From positions 1 through 64,000 of the forward strand of contig NZ_QUET01000012.1 in assembly GCF_003478445.1 (NCBI RefSeq): a stretch of 64,000 nucleotides of DNA. The letters run 5' to 3'. Numbering within the stretch: position 1 is the first letter of the stretch; each line of letters opens with the position of its first letter. The position numbers and the translations under genes are program-made. Shown here one piece after another: positions 1-9,408 of this stretch. This DNA comes from Roseburia sp. AM59-24XD. GTDB lineage: Bacteria > Bacillota > Clostridia > Lachnospirales > Lachnospiraceae. The notes under the pieces are model-generated. The model had not been told where the DNA came from, made no database searches, and was given only the letters and a program-made list of their open reading frames with translations.

Positions 1-382
1 CATTTTTCAACTGTTATATATAACTAAAGGGCAAAAAGCTCTGACAAAGAATTTTTTGCCTTTCATTATCATAGAAGAATCTTATTTACAGACTTTTTCT
101 CATAGTCTCAACCAGACACAGTACTGAGCTTATCGCAATGGAAAACAACCGAATTACCTTTCTCTGAAATACAGGATTTACATTGACGAAAATCAACATA
201 AAAAAGGATATTAAGATCGTCGCAAAATTCAACTGTAAAAAATAATGAAACATAAACTCCTCCTCCCTTTTCTATCTGTAAATATGCAAATTACACATTA
301 TTATAACACAGAAAAGGGAGAATGTCTTTATAGGAACGTTCCTTTTGTCATAAAAAGTGTCCCTCTGTCTTCGTTACTCTCT
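1..382. other. Intergenic stretch at left edge
   Basis: No convincing gene is visible on either strand. The only structure is an AT-rich hairpin near 25-63 (arms GGGCAAAAA and TTTTTTGCC around a loop of about 14 nt) that could end a transcript entering from either side. The 109-codon plus-strand frame starting at 245 runs antisense through the EAL gene end and has no family resemblance. Confidence 0.4.
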
Positions 383-2074
383 TTATTTAACGTTGATGCC
401 ACTGGCATATTGCTGCAGAAACTGTTTCTTTCCACATGGTCTTCCAAAATAATATCCCTGCAGATAATCAACCTTCATTTCTTTCATTTTCAGAAGCCAT
501 TCTTTTTCCTCGATGCCTTCTGCGCATATCCTGACGTTAATACTATGTACCATGGGGATAATATTTTTATATAATTCATAATCCCTGTCATTGTTCATCG
601 CCTTGGCAGTAAAATCCCTATCCATTTTCACGTAACTTGGATTCATATCACGGATACAATGAAGATTCGAATATCCTGTTCCAAAATCATCGATCACAAA
701 GGGAATCCCGTTCTTGTCCAGAGTTTTACGAAATTTACAAAACGAAGGTGTCATATCCATAAATCCGCTTTCTGTCATTTCAACACATAAGCATTCCGGC
801 TGTAATGAATATTTTTGAATTGTATCCAGAATATCCCGCTCCACATTGCCTTGCAGGATCTGAACATAGGATACATTTACATTCATCCGGAAGTCAGGAA
901 TATATTTCTGCATTTCACAGCACATTGCTGCAGCTTCGTTCAAAATATATCTTCCAGCGGGAATGATCAATCCGGTCTCTTCCAATAATGGGATAAACTC
1001 CATCGGTGAAACAAACTCCCGCCCTTCTTCCGTTATCATGGAAAAACGCATCAGTGCCTCTGCTCCAATGATCTGTTCGGACTGACAGTCCACGATCGGC
1101 TGGTAGTATACTTCAAAGCCATCATAATGGTTCACAATAGCATTACGAAGTGTTGCTACGATTCTTCCCTTTCGTAAAAAGACCTCATAGTCATCCTGGT
1201 CAAAAATATAGAAGCCATTTTTACCCATGCTTTTTGCCTGTTTCAAGGCAAATTCAAACTTTTTGCGGCATTCTTCGGTTCCCTCACAAAATGTTGCTGC
1301 ATCTATAACACCAATAGAAATAGAAAATATAGCTTCATACTTTTCGGCTACTATGAAATTATGAAGTTTATCTGTAATCTTTTCTTTCAGTGCCACAGCG
1401 TCTTCTGCGGAAGAAGCTTCCAGATCCACGATCACATACTGATCCGCTACCAGATGGTAAATTCTCTGCTTATCTGAAAGGCATTCCTTCATACAGCCGG
1501 CTACACTTTTCAGGATATAATTACCATAATCAGCTCCCCTGGAGCTATTGATCGCTCCGAAATCATCAATTCCTACATGCATAAAAAAGCCCTTTGAAAT
1601 GGGTTCCTTTTGCGAACGCAAGTAAGCAAGGAATTCCGGACCACCAAGCAGTCCGGTGATATTATCAGCCCTTCTCTTGTTGCCGGTCTCATTCAGACAC
1701 CCGACCAGATATTCCGCATTTCCCTGCTGATCATCGATAACAATACCACGGCAGTTGATCCAGACCGGCATACCTTCTTTATCAAGCCATCTATAATGAA
1801 GATTATGTACCTTTTCTCTTCCTTCACATATATCCGCAAGATGCTTTGCAAGCATCTCACGGTCTCCTTCATATACTACCTTCATAACTTCATTAGACAT
1901 ATCTGTCAAGATATTACTCGGTATATTAAATCGTTTCACAGCTGACTGTGAAATCTCAAAGATATTGTTCTGCAGATCAAATATATACAGATAATCGTCC
2001 ATACATTCTGTAATGATCTCAAATAAAATATCATCTGTCCGCTCTCCAAATAATTGAAATATATGATTAATCAC
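383..2074 (-). CDS. PAS-GGDEF(degenerate)-EAL c-di-GMP phosphodiesterase-like protein
   Basis: A 563-residue soluble protein with an N-terminal PAS-like sensor (about 1-130), a GGDEF-type domain (about 137-290) and an EAL domain (about 300-555). The GGDEF signature has decayed to VADQY, so diguanylate cyclase activity is unlikely. The EAL domain keeps its catalytic set: EALMR, NVNVSY, EMTES, DDFGTGYS, VKMDR, AEGIE and QGYYFG. It should therefore hydrolyse c-di-GMP, perhaps with the dead GGDEF domain as a GTP-sensing module (known for the family, inferred here). No membrane segments are visible. The start is GTG at 2074, chosen for GGAAGG eight bases upstream. It follows the chemoreceptor gene by 46 bp and may be cotranscribed with it. 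A paralogue of the same architecture with an intact GGDEF lies at 41206-42894. Confidence 0.9.
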   Translation of the reverse strand: MINHIFQLFGERTDDILFEIITECMDDYLYIFDLQNNIFEISQSAVKRFNIPSNILTDMSNEVMKVVYEGDREMLAKHLADICEGREKVHNLHYRWLDKEGMPVWINCRGIVIDDQQGNAEYLVGCLNETGNKRRADNITGLLGGPEFLAYLRSQKEPISKGFFMHVGIDDFGAINSSRGADYGNYILKSVAGCMKECLSDKQRIYHLVADQYVIVDLEASSAEDAVALKEKITDKLHNFIVAEKYEAIFSISIGVIDAATFCEGTEECRKKFEFALKQAKSMGKNGFYIFDQDDYEVFLRKGRIVATLRNAIVNHYDGFEVYYQPIVDCQSEQIIGAEALMRFSMITEEGREFVSPMEFIPLLEETGLIIPAGRYILNEAAAMCCEMQKYIPDFRMNVNVSYVQILQGNVERDILDTIQKYSLQPECLCVEMTESGFMDMTPSFCKFRKTLDKNGIPFVIDDFGTGYSNLHCIRDMNPSYVKMDRDFTAKAMNNDRDYELYKNIIPMVHSINVRICAEGIEEKEWLLKMKEMKVDYLQGYYFGRPCGKKQFLQQYASGINVK

Positions 2075-2120
2075 AACAAGAACCTTCCTTCAGACTACTT
2101 CACTCTATTCCTGTCATTTT

Positions 2121-3839
2121 CTAGAATAGCTTAAAGATATTCACGCGGTCATGCATCTTGGCTGCTCCCTCTGCCAGATTAATACTGATTGCAGTATTCT
2201 CTTCAGAGGATGCAGCATTGTCCTGTACTACGCCGGACAGCTGTTCAATTCCCTGGCCAATCTGCTCCAAGGACTCTGCCTGGGAGTTGGCTTTCTCCAT
2301 GGTGTTCTCTGCAAGCTCTGCAAAGGACTGCATATCTGCAATGATCTGATTGAATGCGTCTGCTGTTGTTCTTGTAATCGTATTGCCCTTTTCGATTTCC
2401 ACTAATGTCTTATCGATCAGATCTCTTGTATTTACAGCAGATTGTGCACTGTCTGCTGCCAGCTTGCCGATCTGATCTGCCACTACTGCAAAGCCTTTTC
2501 CTGCTTCTCCTGCTCTGGCAGCTTCAATGGAAGCATTCAGGGATAACAGGTTGGTCTGGGATGCAATATTCTCGATATCTGTGATAATATTACCGATCTC
2601 CTTGGAGATTTCTGTAATGTGCTCCATTTCCATCAGCAGATCGTTCATTTTTTCTTTTTCTTCGTTCGCTTTATTTGTAGAGGCTTTTACACGTGCAGAT
2701 GCGCTCTGTGTTTCCTTCGCTGTATCTGCCGCCAGATCCACGACCGTATCAATGGTGGCATTCAATTCCTCGATGACTCCTGCCTGATCCGTTGCACCGT
2801 CCGCCAGGGATTTTGATGCTTTTTCCACCTCGGATGAATTCAATGATACCTCTTCTGCCAGATTGCTGATCTCGGTCAGGGTACTGTTAAACCGTTTCAG
2901 AATATACAGCAGTGATGCCTTCAATTCCGAGAAATCGCCTAGGAAATCTGTAATGTCATCACCATTTCTGGTCAGGTCACCCTGCGCTATTGCCTTTACC
3001 TCCACAGAGATCTCGCTGACATAATCTGCCAGAATACCCATGGCTTCTTTCAGATTCCTGACGGTATCGCCAAGCTCATCCTCAGACTCATAGGTAAGCA
3101 TTTCTACATTAGACAGTTCGCCCTTACGCAGGCTGGCAACTGCTGCATCTATCTGTTCTACCGGCTCGGTAATGGAATTGGTAATGATCCTTCCGATCAG
3201 TGTCGTCACTACAGCAATCGCAAGACCCGCTGCCACGATCACAATAAATATGATTACAGTGCATACATTAGCCATGGTCTTTGCCTGGTCTAATTCTCCC
3301 TGGAACGCGTCACGTAATATAGTTAATTTTTCAGCAAATGACTTATAGTCTTCATACACCTCTCCGGTCATCAGTTTCGATGCTTCCTGCTGTTTACCCT
3401 CACGGCTCAACTTCAGGATTTCATCTGAAGCATCCCTGTATTTTTCCCATGCAGCGCTTGCTACTTCGTAATCGTCCTGTCCCTTTTGAGCATCACTGTC
3501 TGCATTGATGATCGCATCCAGATTCGCACCGGTATCCTGGATCTGACTCTCCAGCTTCTGAATTTCTTCTTCGCAGGAGTTCATGATTGCTGCATCTGAT
3601 TCTACCAGATGCTGATACTGTTTAATTCTGTATTTCGCAGTCATTGTCTCTAAATCCTGCAGATATTCCAATGACGGAGACCAGACCTCCGTCATCTTCT
3701 CTATATTTGAACGGATCACTAATGTCGAGATCACTGCCACCGACACTAAAAATAATGTCATAACAAGCACTGTCATTCGATATACTTTTAATTTTCCTGC
3801 AACCTTTAAGTTAGCTATACGCTTTTTGATCTTTTCCAT
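2121..3839 (-). CDS. Methyl-accepting chemotaxis protein
   Basis: A transmembrane chemoreceptor of about 572 residues. It has a first membrane helix near residues 22-44, an extracytoplasmic four-helix-bundle-like sensor of about 150 residues, a second membrane helix near 190-215 ([15 protein letters not shown]), a HAMP linker and a long coiled-coil signalling domain. The hairpin tip carries the conserved [19 protein letters not shown] motif that contacts CheA/CheW. The C terminus ends in NIFKLF with no CheR-binding pentapeptide. I place the start at 3839 rather than the further upstream ATG (3902) because AAAGGAAGGG sits just ahead of it and the following residues MEKIKKR form the usual basic pre-helix segment. 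Ligand unknown. The PAS-EAL gene follows directly. Confidence 0.93.
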   Translation of the reverse strand: MEKIKKRIANLKVAGKLKVYRMTVLVMTLFLVSVAVISTLVIRSNIEKMTEVWSPSLEYLQDLETMTAKYRIKQYQHLVESDAAIMNSCEEEIQKLESQIQDTGANLDAIINADSDAQKGQDDYEVASAAWEKYRDASDEILKLSREGKQQEASKLMTGEVYEDYKSFAEKLTILRDAFQGELDQAKTMANVCTVIIFIVIVAAGLAIAVVTTLIGRIITNSITEPVEQIDAAVASLRKGELSNVEMLTYESEDELGDTVRNLKEAMGILADYVSEISVEVKAIAQGDLTRNGDDITDFLGDFSELKASLLYILKRFNSTLTEISNLAEEVSLNSSEVEKASKSLADGATDQAGVIEELNATIDTVVDLAADTAKETQSASARVKASTNKANEEKEKMNDLLMEMEHITEISKEIGNIITDIENIASQTNLLSLNASIEAARAGEAGKGFAVVADQIGKLAADSAQSAVNTRDLIDKTLVEIEKGNTITRTTADAFNQIIADMQSFAELAENTMEKANSQAESLEQIGQGIEQLSGVVQDNAASSEENTAISINLAEGAAKMHDRVNIFKLF

Positions 3840-4307
3840 GATCGTTTTCCCTTCCTTTGTAAATTCACATTTGTTTATCCAGAAATAGTTATAATATAGC
3901 ATACTTTATTGGAAAAATCTATTAAAAAAGTATTAATTTATTTTCATACATATGCCAATGCCTATAAAAAGAAAGGCACTCCGGTAACGGAGATTTTTCA
4001 ATACATGTTTCTGCTGATTTTCTCCAACAGAAATATGTATAAAAGAATCGTATCAATGAAGCGGCTGAGTTAGACAAAAGAACCGTTGGTTACAGGCGCA
4101 GAAAGCTGTCTATGGAAAAGGAAACCCATGCCATCATGCGTTCCGGCTCATTTGTTTCCCAATCAAAAAATTGTTTTTCTCTTGGGATAATACATAATAC
4201 TTCACTTCCATGCTTTTATCTCCTTCCATGTTAAAAATTTACAACTCAATTGTTTCTACAATTTTCTTCAATGAATCATTGATTTCTCATCTCTCATGAT
4301 CACATGC
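3840..4307. other. Intergenic region, chemoreceptor to response regulator
   Basis: A 468-bp gap. It contains a possible frameshifted small gene (4090-4211, listed separately) and a short GC hairpin near 3978-3994 (CTCCG-GTAA-CGGAG) followed by a T-rich stretch on either strand, which may be a weak terminator. A small inverted repeat (AATTGT-AGAA-ACAATT read on minus) lies near 4245-4262, downstream of the response-regulator gene. Confidence 0.35.
4090..4211 (-). CDS. Possible 40-residue small protein, frameshifted
   Basis: An ATG at 4211 is preceded by an excellent ribosome binding site (GGAAGGAGATAAAAGC). As written, the frame ends after 25 codons at 4134. If the A6 run at 4165-4170 is one base short, reading continues to a stop at 4090 and gives a 40-residue product, MEVKYYVLSQEKNN followed by FFDWETNEPERMM and ending SFLRL. 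The extended part is rich in ordinary codons and looks coding, but I recognise no family. The same type of homopolymer loss breaks six well-supported genes in this window, which is why I raise the repair here. It could equally be a decayed gene fragment. Confidence 0.35.
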
Positions 4308-5021
4308 TTAGAATTTATTTTTCTCAATTCTAAGCATACGATATCCGATTCCAATATGTGTCTGGATATATTGTATCCCATTTTTTTCTGGTTCCAGTTT
4401 TTTTCGTAGTGTTGCCATAAAGACCCTAAGAGAAGCGACATCGTTTTCCGAACATCGTCCCCAAATCTGCTGGGTAATATAGGTATGTGTCAATACCTTT
4501 CCTACATTGCGGGATAAAAGGCAGAGCAACTTATACTCAATGGGAGTCAAATGCAATTCTTCTTCCTTCAGATATGTGCAGCCGGCTGCATAATCTATCT
4601 TCAATTCTCCATTTTCAAAAACAGATTTTTCCATTTGTTCCCCTGTCTGCGTTATAGCAAGCCTCCTTTGAGTAACACGGATGCGAGCAAGTAATTCCTC
4701 TACGGAAAATGGTTTTGTAATATAATCGTCCGCCCCTGCATCTAATGCTTCTATTTTATCCGCATCCTCACTTCTGGCACTGATCACAATAATCGGCATA
4801 TTCGACCAAGTTCGAATTTTTTTTATCACCTCTACACCTTCCAGATCAGGAAGTCCCAGATCCAGAAGAACGATATCCGGATTGTGGGATGAAGCCTCCA
4901 GAATGGCCGAAGATCCGTTTTCTGCTGCTAGGTATTTATAGTCATGTGTTTTTAATGTAGTGATAATCAGGTTACGTATAGGTCTGTCATCTTCAACCAC
5001 TAGGATTAATGTCTTATTCAT
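4308..5021 (-). CDS. kdpE: KdpE-like OmpR-family response regulator
   Basis: A 237-residue protein with an N-terminal receiver domain (about 1-120) and a C-terminal winged-helix DNA-binding domain (about 140-233). The receiver shows the acidic pocket VVEDD, the phospho-acceptor in DIVLLDLGLPD, and the conserved Lys in YITKPF. The output domain has LTPIEYKLL and the recognition region HTYITQQIWG, close to KdpE. It overlaps the upstream sensor kinase gene by 8 bp, so the two are cotranscribed and probably translationally coupled. No kdpFABC ATPase genes are present. The adjacent genes are trkA and trkH, so the natural target here may be Trk/Ktr-type potassium uptake. Assignment to KdpE rather than another OmpR regulator rests on sequence feel plus the partner kinase. 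Confidence 0.85.
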   Translation of the reverse strand: MNKTLILVVEDDRPIRNLIITTLKTHDYKYLAAENGSSAILEASSHNPDIVLLDLGLPDLEGVEVIKKIRTWSNMPIIVISARSEDADKIEALDAGADDYITKPFSVEELLARIRVTQRRLAITQTGEQMEKSVFENGELKIDYAAGCTYLKEEELHLTPIEYKLLCLLSRNVGKVLTHTYITQQIWGRCSENDVASLRVFMATLRKKLEPEKNGIQYIQTHIGIGYRMLRIEKNKF

Positions 5022-6987
5022 TTAATGTCACCTCGCTCAAGGGTAATGTAAAAATAAAGTTGCATCCGTGTGGATCATGGTCCGTCAGAATCAGTGTTCC
5101 GTTATGCGCTTCTATGATAGAGTGGCAAAGTGCCAGACCAAGTCCCAGACTCCGATGACTATCCATAACTGTTGTTTTCCCTGTATAAAACATTTCAAAA
5201 ATATGCGGTTTCATTTCTTCCGGAATTCCAGGACCATCATCTTCTACACTTATCTGTGCTTTCCCATCTTTTTTGATCCCCCGAATGCAAATAACAGAAC
5301 CTGACGGCGTATATTTTATCGCATTGTCAATTAAATTTACCAGAACCTGTATAATAAGACGTACATCCATACGTGTAAGAACAAGTTCCTCACAGTCAGC
5401 CACAATTTTATAATCATCATGTTTCCTGTTAATATGACGCAGCGACTCTGAAATCACCTCATCTAAAAGCTGATCTGTAAATTTAAATTTCAATCTTCCA
5501 TCATTCAGCCTGGTAATGGACAGCAGATTCTCCACAACTCCGATCAGCCATTCAGAATCGTCATAAATATCGGTGTAAATCTGATGCTTTGTAGCTTCAT
5601 CCAGACGGTTACTATTGCTCAGCAACATATCTGCATTGCCGGAAATTGAACAAAGCGGAGTCCGAAGATCATGGGAGATTGCCCGAAGAAGGTCTGCCCG
5701 CAGTTGCTCGTTTTTAGCCAAAACCGCATTTTTCTCTTTTTCAGTAGCATTTTTCGCATTCTCCATTGCAAGTGCACATTCATTTATTACAGACAGCAGG
5801 ATGCTGTATTCAAAAGAATCCAGAATTTCTTCTTGCAGTGGTATTCCAATTACACCGTAAACACTATTTCCGTTTCGGATTGCCAGATATAGACATTTAG
5901 CTTGTGGAAAATATTGCGTGGATGCACCGGCACGCTGTCTGTTTTCATAGACCCATCTGGCAATCCGCTGTTCTTCTGGTATTAAAAAATCTTCTGTGTC
6001 TTCTTTTTCTTCAGAAAACAGCTTTCCCCCTGATAAAGTTCCATTTTCCACAACATATGCTGTAATATTACGGTTTAGCAAACGGATCAACTGTGTACAG
6101 GTAACATCAAGGATCTCTGTTTCTCCTTGGGCCTTTTGCATCAGACGATCTGTATCAAACAGCACCTGTGTGCGAAAGGCAAGCTGTGCGGACATCTTTG
6201 CATGCGTCTTTAGCTTTGCCGCAAGTGCTCCCGTAAGTACGGATGAAATAAGCATTATAAAAAAAGTTACCGGATAACCCACCGCATAAGTATGAAAAGA
6301 CATCCTGGGTTCTGTCAGAAAAAAACGAAATAAAACTACACTTAAGAACGAACCGGCTATACTGCAAAGATAACCATCTGTCACTATTGAAGTAACCAAA
6401 ACACCCAAGATGTATATCGTTACAATATTCGTATCTGTGAATTTCAGCTTCTGAAACAGCAACCCAATGAAAGTGCATACTGCAAATATAAAAACTGTCA
6501 GGAAATAATCTCTTGCAGACGGTTTTTCTACATACCATGTAAATGGCTGTTTCTGATAACTCCTGGTTTTTACCGTATCTGGGATTATATGGATATCAAT
6601 ATCCGGTACAATTTCAATCAACTTTTCCGTCAAAGTTGACTTGCTGAAAAAATGATTCCGTCTGGCATTACTTTGTCCGATCACGATTTTGGTAACATTG
6701 GACAGCCTGGCATACTCTGCAATCTGTACTGGTATGTTTTCCCCATGAGTCGTTACAATTTCTGCTCCAAGCATTTCTGCGTACCGAATATGTTCTTCCA
6801 GATTTTCTTTATCTAAGGCTTCTGATTTTGTACCAGTCTGCACATACAGAGCTGTAAAACGTGCCTGCAACGCATTCGCCATTTTCGCCGCTGTATCTAC
6901 TATTTTCTGATTCGAAGGTGCAGCAGACAGACAAACAAGGATGTGTTCATCTGTTTTTTTATTATCTCCTTCGATTCTTAAACTCAT
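5014..6987 (-). CDS. kdpD: Short KdpD-like sensor histidine kinase (UspA-DUF4118-GAF-HK)
   Basis: A sensor kinase of about 657 residues. It opens with a UspA-like nucleotide-binding domain (about 12-145, with IVIGQSNARRNHFFSKS), then a DUF4118-type block of four membrane helices (about 160-270), a GAF-like region, and a histidine kinase core. The core has the H-box ISHDLRTPL, N-box VNLIDNAIKYTP, G1 DDGPGIP and G2 GLGLAL. The N-terminal KdpD Walker domain of full-length KdpD, which senses K+ and c-di-AMP in some Firmicutes, is absent. The protein is therefore about 230 residues shorter than the classical form. The upstream GTG at 6999 sits too close to AAAAAGG, so I prefer the ATG at 6987. It lies downstream of trkA and overlaps kdpE, consistent with one potassium-homeostasis operon. 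Confidence 0.85.
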   Translation of the reverse strand: MSLRIEGDNKKTDEHILVCLSAAPSNQKIVDTAAKMANALQARFTALYVQTGTKSEALDKENLEEHIRYAEMLGAEIVTTHGENIPVQIAEYARLSNVTKIVIGQSNARRNHFFSKSTLTEKLIEIVPDIDIHIIPDTVKTRSYQKQPFTWYVEKPSARDYFLTVFIFAVCTFIGLLFQKLKFTDTNIVTIYILGVLVTSIVTDGYLCSIAGSFLSVVLFRFFLTEPRMSFHTYAVGYPVTFFIMLISSVLTGALAAKLKTHAKMSAQLAFRTQVLFDTDRLMQKAQGETEILDVTCTQLIRLLNRNITAYVVENGTLSGGKLFSEEKEDTEDFLIPEEQRIARWVYENRQRAGASTQYFPQAKCLYLAIRNGNSVYGVIGIPLQEEILDSFEYSILLSVINECALAMENAKNATEKEKNAVLAKNEQLRADLLRAISHDLRTPLCSISGNADMLLSNSNRLDEATKHQIYTDIYDDSEWLIGVVENLLSITRLNDGRLKFKFTDQLLDEVISESLRHINRKHDDYKIVADCEELVLTRMDVRLIIQVLVNLIDNAIKYTPSGSVICIRGIKKDGKAQISVEDDGPGIPEEMKPHIFEMFYTGKTTVMDSHRSLGLGLALCHSIIEAHNGTLILTDHDPHGCNFIFTLPLSEVTLNE

Positions 6988-7094
6988 CTTTCCTGTCACC
7001 TTTTTCTACTGTTTTTGAAATTATATCATGCGACTGCCAACATACCTTCTGCCATTACCTTCACCTCTTTACCAGCCTCTTCATAACAAATAAA

Positions 7095-7742
7095 CTATAT
7101 GCGAAAGCACTTCTGAAGGGTTCTGTATTCTCCCAACACCAGTAATTTAGTATTCTCTGCCAAATACGTATCCGGAGAAATTGCAATATTGAATTCTCTC
7201 TCATTTTTTACTGCCAGAATATTAATGTTGTAGCGTTTTCTGATATCCAATTCGCCTACTGTTTTTCCAGCCCATTCCTCTGGTACTTCCACCTCAAAAA
7301 TCGCATGGGAAGCATCCACTTCCATATAATCCAGAATATGATCGTCCGTGTAACGGATAGAAGCCCATTTTGCGACCTGCTTTTCTGGATAGACCACCTT
7401 ATCTGCACCGTTGCGTAAAAGAAATTTTTCCTGAACATCACGCTCAGCTCTGGATATCACCAGTTTTGCTCCCAGTTCTTTCAGAAGGGAAGTTGTTTCA
7501 AGAGAATTTTGAAAACTTCCTCCAATGGTCACGAAACAGATATCATAATTTCCAATCCCTAGAGATTGTAAAAATTCAGCATTGGTACTGTCACCAATCT
7601 GAGCATTGGTCACAAATGCCAGTACTTTATCCACCCTTTCTTCATTCCAGTCAACTGCCATAATTTCATGTCCCAACTGATTAAGCTGCATGGCAACATG
7701 TCTTCCAAATCTTCCAAGCCCGATAATCAATACATTTTTCAT
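7095..7742 (-). CDS. trkA: TrkA/KtrA family potassium uptake regulator (RCK protein)
   Basis: A 215-residue cytoplasmic RCK protein. The N-terminal Rossmann domain shows the dinucleotide-binding glycines in LIIGLGRFGRHVA and an acidic residue ending strand 2 (AVDWNEERVD). The C-terminal half (about 135-215) is an RCK_C domain. It gates the TrkH/KtrB channel by forming a ring that responds to ATP/ADP or NAD(H), as known for the family. Size fits single-unit KtrA rather than the duplicated TrkA of proteobacteria. The start at 7742 has AAGGAG nine bases upstream. The upstream in-frame ATG at 7829 would overlap the end of trkH and lacks a site. It lies 19 bp downstream of trkH. Confidence 0.92.
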   Translation of the reverse strand: MKNVLIIGLGRFGRHVAMQLNQLGHEIMAVDWNEERVDKVLAFVTNAQIGDSTNAEFLQSLGIGNYDICFVTIGGSFQNSLETTSLLKELGAKLVISRAERDVQEKFLLRNGADKVVYPEKQVAKWASIRYTDDHILDYMEVDASHAIFEVEVPEEWAGKTVGELDIRKRYNINILAVKNEREFNIAISPDTYLAENTKLLVLGEYRTLQKCFRI

Positions 7743-7761
7743 AATATTATCTTTCTCCTTC

Positions 7762-9099
7762 TCATCCAACTGTAATTTTTTCCAAAGGAAGCTTTGCATT
7801 CCCCTTGTTTTTTCCGGAAAATACCGCATAAATCAAAGTCAGACCGCCTACACGGCCCAGATACATCAGTATGATCAGCACAACCTGTGAAAAAACATGA
7901 AGCCTCGGTGTAATTCCCAGTGTCAGACCTACCGTACCAACAGCCGAGGCAGCTTCATATAGGCAGTCTAAAAGAGGAATTCCCTCGTATACGCTGATTG
8001 CAATTCCTCCACAAAAGAACAAGGAAAAATAAAGCATAGCTATTGTCGCTGCATTTTTTATCACGTCATATTCCAGTCTTCGTCCAAAAGCCCCTGCATT
8101 TTCCTGGCTTCGAAACGTTGCAATCGCATTTAAAATAAGCACCGTAAACGTTGTTGTTTTCATTCCACCAGCTGTAGAGCCCGGCGATCCACCGATCAGC
8201 ATTAACAATATCATAACCGCTTTTGATGCCTCACTCATCTCTGAAATATTTATGGTATTAAAACCTGCAGTTCTTGTAGTTACGGATTGAAACACAGCTG
8301 CCAACAGCCGCTTCCCCATGGGCAAGTTTTTCAGATCACAGGTAAAGAAAAAAACTGCCGGGAGCAAGATCAGACATGTGGTAGTCATGAGAATAATCTT
8401 GCTTTGCATGCGATAACGTTTAAAATTCAGTTTGTTCGTATAAATATCATCCCAGGTAAGGAAACCAATTCCCCCTATAATGATCAGCAGCATAATTACC
8501 ATATTTATAAGGATGCTCCCATAATATCCTGTCAGAGACGGAAAAGCATGAACTGCTGTTCCCAGTATATCAAATCCGGCATTGCAAAAAGCAGAAACAG
8601 AGTGAAAAACTGACAGCCAAATCCCCTTTAACCCATAATCCGATAAAAAAACTGGCAGCAATAACAATGCCCCTGCAGCTTCAGTCAAAAATGTCCCCTT
8701 TAAAATAAACCTTGTCAGTCTGACGATTCCTCCAACTTTAGGTGCTGACATCGCATCTTGCATAGTACTTCTTTGCATAAGAGATATTTTTTTCCCGGAA
8801 AGAAGAGAAACAGATGCCGCCACAGTTACCACTCCCAGTCCTCCAATTTGTATAAGGACAAGAATAATCGTCTGCCCTGCCTGAGACCAGTAGCTTCCGG
8901 TGTCTTTCACCACAAGTCCCGTCACACATACCGCAGAAGTGGCTGTAAAAAGAGCCTCATGAAATGGGGTCAACACTTGCTCCGATGTGGAAATGGGAAG
9001 CATAAGCAGAACGGTTCCTAAAAAGATCACGCCTGCAAATCCCAGAATAATTAATCGAAAAGATGTCATGTGCTTTTTCTTACATAAATTTTCCGGCAT
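7762..9099 (-). CDS. trkH: TrkH/KtrB family potassium uptake channel
   Basis: A 445-residue integral membrane protein with eight or more hydrophobic segments organised as four membrane-pore-membrane repeats. All four selectivity-filter glycines are visible, in VCVTGL, FCNAGFD, TRTAGFNT and GTVGLT. This marks it as the ion-conducting subunit that pairs with the RCK protein encoded next. Length matches KtrB of Gram-positives. The start at 9099 has AAGGAG 11 bases upstream. It is probably the first gene of a trkH-trkA-kdpD-kdpE transcription unit with gaps of 19 and 107 bp and an 8-bp overlap. Directionality (Na+ or H+ coupled) cannot be told from sequence. Confidence 0.93.
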   Translation of the reverse strand: MPENLCKKKHMTSFRLIILGFAGVIFLGTVLLMLPISTSEQVLTPFHEALFTATSAVCVTGLVVKDTGSYWSQAGQTIILVLIQIGGLGVVTVAASVSLLSGKKISLMQRSTMQDAMSAPKVGGIVRLTRFILKGTFLTEAAGALLLLPVFLSDYGLKGIWLSVFHSVSAFCNAGFDILGTAVHAFPSLTGYYGSILINMVIMLLIIIGGIGFLTWDDIYTNKLNFKRYRMQSKIILMTTTCLILLPAVFFFTCDLKNLPMGKRLLAAVFQSVTTRTAGFNTINISEMSEASKAVMILLMLIGGSPGSTAGGMKTTTFTVLILNAIATFRSQENAGAFGRRLEYDVIKNAATIAMLYFSLFFCGGIAISVYEGIPLLDCLYEAASAVGTVGLTLGITPRLHVFSQVVLIILMYLGRVGGLTLIYAVFSGKNKGNAKLPLEKITVG

Positions 9100-9408
9100 A
9101 ATTAATTAAAACTCCTTATTATCAATTCTAATAGCACCACCTTCGTGATGCATTTTATTATATCCAATTGCTTTCAAAGATGGTATAAGAGTCTCTACTT
9201 CTGTATTAAGATTATATAAAGACACGGAACACACCTTTATCGGCACGCAACATTTGTACTTACAAGGGGAATGTAAATCAACCTTCGCAACGCCATAAAT
9301 TATTTAGTAGCCTAAATCCAAATGCTTGATACCATTTTGCAAATCCGCAATGTATCATATCCAAACTTCCTTCATATAATTCTCCTTTACATTTTATCTT
9401 CATACTAT
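9100..9408. other. Leader/intergenic region upstream of trkH, unexplained
   Basis: A 309-bp gap without an accepted gene. On the minus strand a strong site (AAAGGAG) precedes an ATG at about 9376 that opens a six-codon frame. An overlapping 26-codon frame follows, containing WYQAFGFRLL and ending RCEG. Further on, a stop-free stretch of about 65 codons without an ATG runs to 9106 just ahead of trkH. I found no match to the c-di-AMP (ydaO) riboswitch core that often controls potassium genes. It may hold a decayed element, a short leader peptide or an uncharacterised structured RNA. Confidence 0.35.

Noticed and set aside
245..574. 109-codon plus-strand frame at the left edge
   Set aside because: Overlaps the EAL domain end in antisense and lacks family resemblance, although AT-rich sequence upstream could look promoter-like.
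9100..9408. c-di-AMP (ydaO) riboswitch ahead of trkH
   Set aside because: Expected from biology, but I could not find the conserved core segments. Left as an unexplained leader.
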